The notes beneath the pieces were generated by a model. That model ran no database searches. It was not told the origin of the DNA and was given only the letters and a program-made list of their open reading frames with translations. Of a stretch of 64,000 nucleotides of DNA, positions 63,060 to 64,000 are shown in pieces. The DNA is taken from NCBI RefSeq assembly GCF_016775155.1, contig NZ_JAEUGD010000058.1:296733-360732 (forward strand). The letters are read 5' to 3'. The first letter of the stretch is position 1. The number at the start of each line of letters is the position of its first letter. The translations under genes were made by a program, and so were the position numbers. Origin of the DNA: Fulvivirga marina (GTDB lineage Bacteria; Bacteroidota; Bacteroidia; Cytophagales; Cyclobacteriaceae).

Positions 63060-63092
63060 CAAAAAACCCTGTTCATAATGAACAGGGTTTCA
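63060..63092 (-). terminator. Terminator of the rRNA operon
   Basis: AAACCCTGTTCA and TGAACAGGGTTT (63064-63090) form a 12-pair stem with a 3-base loop; on the minus strand a T-run follows. It is immediately downstream of the 5S gene. Confidence 0.92.
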
Positions 63093-63102
63093 TTGATAAA
63101 AT

Positions 63103-63212
63103 CTGGCGACGACCTACTCTCCCACATGTTATTGCAGTACCATCGGCGCTGTAGGGCTTAACTTCTCTGTTCGGAATGGAAAGAGGTGGACCCCTACGCT
63201 GTAGTCACCATA
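63103..63212 (-). rRNA. rrf: 5S ribosomal RNA
   Basis: On the minus strand the ~110-base gene shows the usual 5S landmarks: terminal helix arms TGGTGAC (at 63210) and GTCGCCA (at 63104), the loop-B/C stretch CCATTCCGAACAGAGAAG, AGCGCCGATGGTACTGC, and GTGGGAGAGTAGGTCGTCGCC at the 3' end. It is transcribed after 23S in the same operon. Ends are estimated to a few bases from the helix pairing. Confidence 0.93.
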
Positions 63213-63290
63213 AAATCTTTACCGGCTACTTTATAACCAGTTTAATATCTTGACATATTGTTGTGAAAGAATGACGGGCATAGGCCCTAG

Positions 63291-64000
<710 letters not shown>

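Overview
The window reads as chromosomal DNA of a Bacteroidota member, most likely a marine Cytophagales-type bacterium. The evidence is: several large secreted proteins ending in type IX secretion sorting domains (both the short 'YPNP' type and the gliding-motility CHU_C type); promoters of the Bacteroidota form TTG/TTTG-N17-19-TAnnTTTG instead of -35/-10 boxes; weak or absent Shine-Dalgarno sequences; low-to-moderate GC; and gene families common in that phylum (EbfC next to a glycosyltransferase, PspC, DUF4197, OmpA/TPR lipoproteins). Species assignment is inference only.

Layout. 1-2.5 kb: a truncated thioredoxin-like protein, an S33-type hydrolase, a YfcE-like phosphoesterase and a Lys/Ala-rich basic protein. 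2.6-9.1 kb: hisS, histidine ammonia-lyase and a secreted CHU_C protein packed head to tail, then ebfC, a glycosyltransferase and a PspC protein. 9.3-12.9 kb: an apparently highly expressed OmpA/TPR lipoprotein, pyruvate dehydrogenase E1 beta and a GNAT acetyltransferase. 13-20.5 kb: ffh, a small surface lipoprotein, molybdenum cofactor genes (moeA divergent from moaC-mobA), fmt, a BLUF blue-light sensor, folA and an SDR. 20.5-26.3 kb: a four-gene export operon (TetR regulator, ABC protein with a degenerate ATPase site, HlyD adaptor, TolC channel). 26.4-29.5 kb: a TauE permease, a MaoC hydratase and a PaaN-type aldehyde dehydrogenase. 29.7-38.2 kb: two giant convergent T9SS cargo genes, a subtilase and an Ig/PKD/Omp28-like protein. 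38.7-47.6 kb: DUF4197 lipoprotein, cinA, a 2-oxo acid dehydrogenase E2, an ArsC-family protein, a penicillin acylase, an orphan ParA with a small partner, and a trans-sulfuration enzyme. 47.6-55.4 kb: a small basic secreted protein, a TPR sensor kinase, a secreted esterase, a histidine-rich secreted protein, an OmpA/coiled-coil lipoprotein and a DECR-type reductase. 55.6-63 kb: bioF-bioD-bioA, an MscS-type channel and a large membrane-anchored protein. 63.1-64 kb: a 5S gene and the 3' part of a 23S gene, the end of an rRNA operon on the minus strand.

Most of the window is housekeeping chromosome. No insertion sequence, prophage, CRISPR array or tRNA gene was found. The most interesting loci are the orphan ParA pair (45.3-46.3 kb), the export operon whose ABC protein has lost the usual Walker B Asp, catalytic Glu and switch His (23.3-25.5 kb), the stand-alone BLUF protein, and the 907-residue membrane protein beside the MscS gene. 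Several start codons were moved from the longest open frame to a better-supported ATG, GTG or TTG; this is stated entry by entry.
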